A DNA stretch of 64,000 bases from Erigeron canadensis (Eukaryota > Streptophyta > Magnoliopsida > Asterales > Asteraceae): positions 24,313,516-24,377,515 of the forward strand of contig NC_057766.1 in assembly GCF_010389155.1 (NCBI RefSeq), read 5' to 3'. The notes under the pieces are model-generated. The model saw only the letters and a program-made list of their open reading frames with translations, made no database searches and was not told where the DNA came from. Shown here piece after piece: positions 63,831-64,000 of this stretch. Position 1 is the first letter of the stretch; every line of letters begins with the position of its first letter. The position numbers were made by a program, and so were the translations under genes.

Positions 63831-64000
63831 AGGTGTAAAGCGGGTCAACCCATGACCCAAGACCCATGACCCAACCCTATCCCCCTTATCCTCACCTCCA
63901 ACCTCCACCACTCTTTCATTTCCCCCCATCTCTTTCTCTCTCTATCTTTCTCTCAAGAACACACACACACAATCTCACTCTCTCTCTAAATTCTCTTCAT
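63831..64000 (+). promoter_or_regulatory. Likely promoter/5' leader of a gene beyond the window
   Basis: The composition changes sharply to C- and CT-rich DNA: GACCCATGACCCAA repeats (about 63850-63882), then TCTTTCTCTCTCTATCTTTC, CA repeats and CTCTCTCTCT to the end. Such CT-rich tracts are typical of plant leaders just upstream of a start codon. Orientation is inferred from the pyrimidine bias. Confidence 0.4.

Overview
The window is nuclear DNA of a flowering plant, most likely a eudicot. Genes have plant-type GT-AG introns, the encoded proteins are plant families (a GH2 beta-galactosidase, mitochondrial ribosomal protein mS35, F-box proteins), and the intergenic DNA is AT-rich and packed with Helitrons, MITEs, hAT and CACTA elements. 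The transposon style would suit Asteraceae, but that is a weak inference.

Region 1 (1-26053): four intact, intronless, plus-strand paralogues of a multi-pass membrane protein of 736-778 residues (1081-3291, 6006-8294, 18511-20772, 23717-26053). I recognise no named family. The transmembrane core and the C-terminal domain are highly conserved. The N-terminus and two loops vary strongly, and a simple topology puts all three on the outer face. A Helitron-like segment of about 8 kb with exon-like pieces (9250-17221) separates copies 2 and 3.

Region 2 (26442-35336, minus): a complete 16-exon gene for the plant LacZ-like GH2 beta-galactosidase. The spliced frame is 3324 nt (1107 aa) and both catalytic glutamates are present. 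It is tail-to-tail with membrane-protein copy 4. Relics of its last exons lie behind copies 2 and 3, so the duplicated unit was 'membrane gene plus beta-galactosidase tail' and the copy 4 locus probably represents the parental arrangement.

Region 3 (35337-45713): transposons, then a 4-exon gene for mitochondrial ribosomal protein mS35 (408 aa). Its second intron holds a minus-strand processed pseudogene of ribosomal protein L14, itself split by a small transposon.

Region 4 (45714-64000): an F-box cluster with one intact gene (55913-57028), two pseudogenes (53216-53796 and 61847-63256) and several relics, embedded in a CACTA element, a hAT element with a perfect target duplication, and several Helitrons. 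One Helitron carries an RPA70-like fragment. The last bases are CT-rich and look like the promoter or 5' leader of a gene beyond the window.
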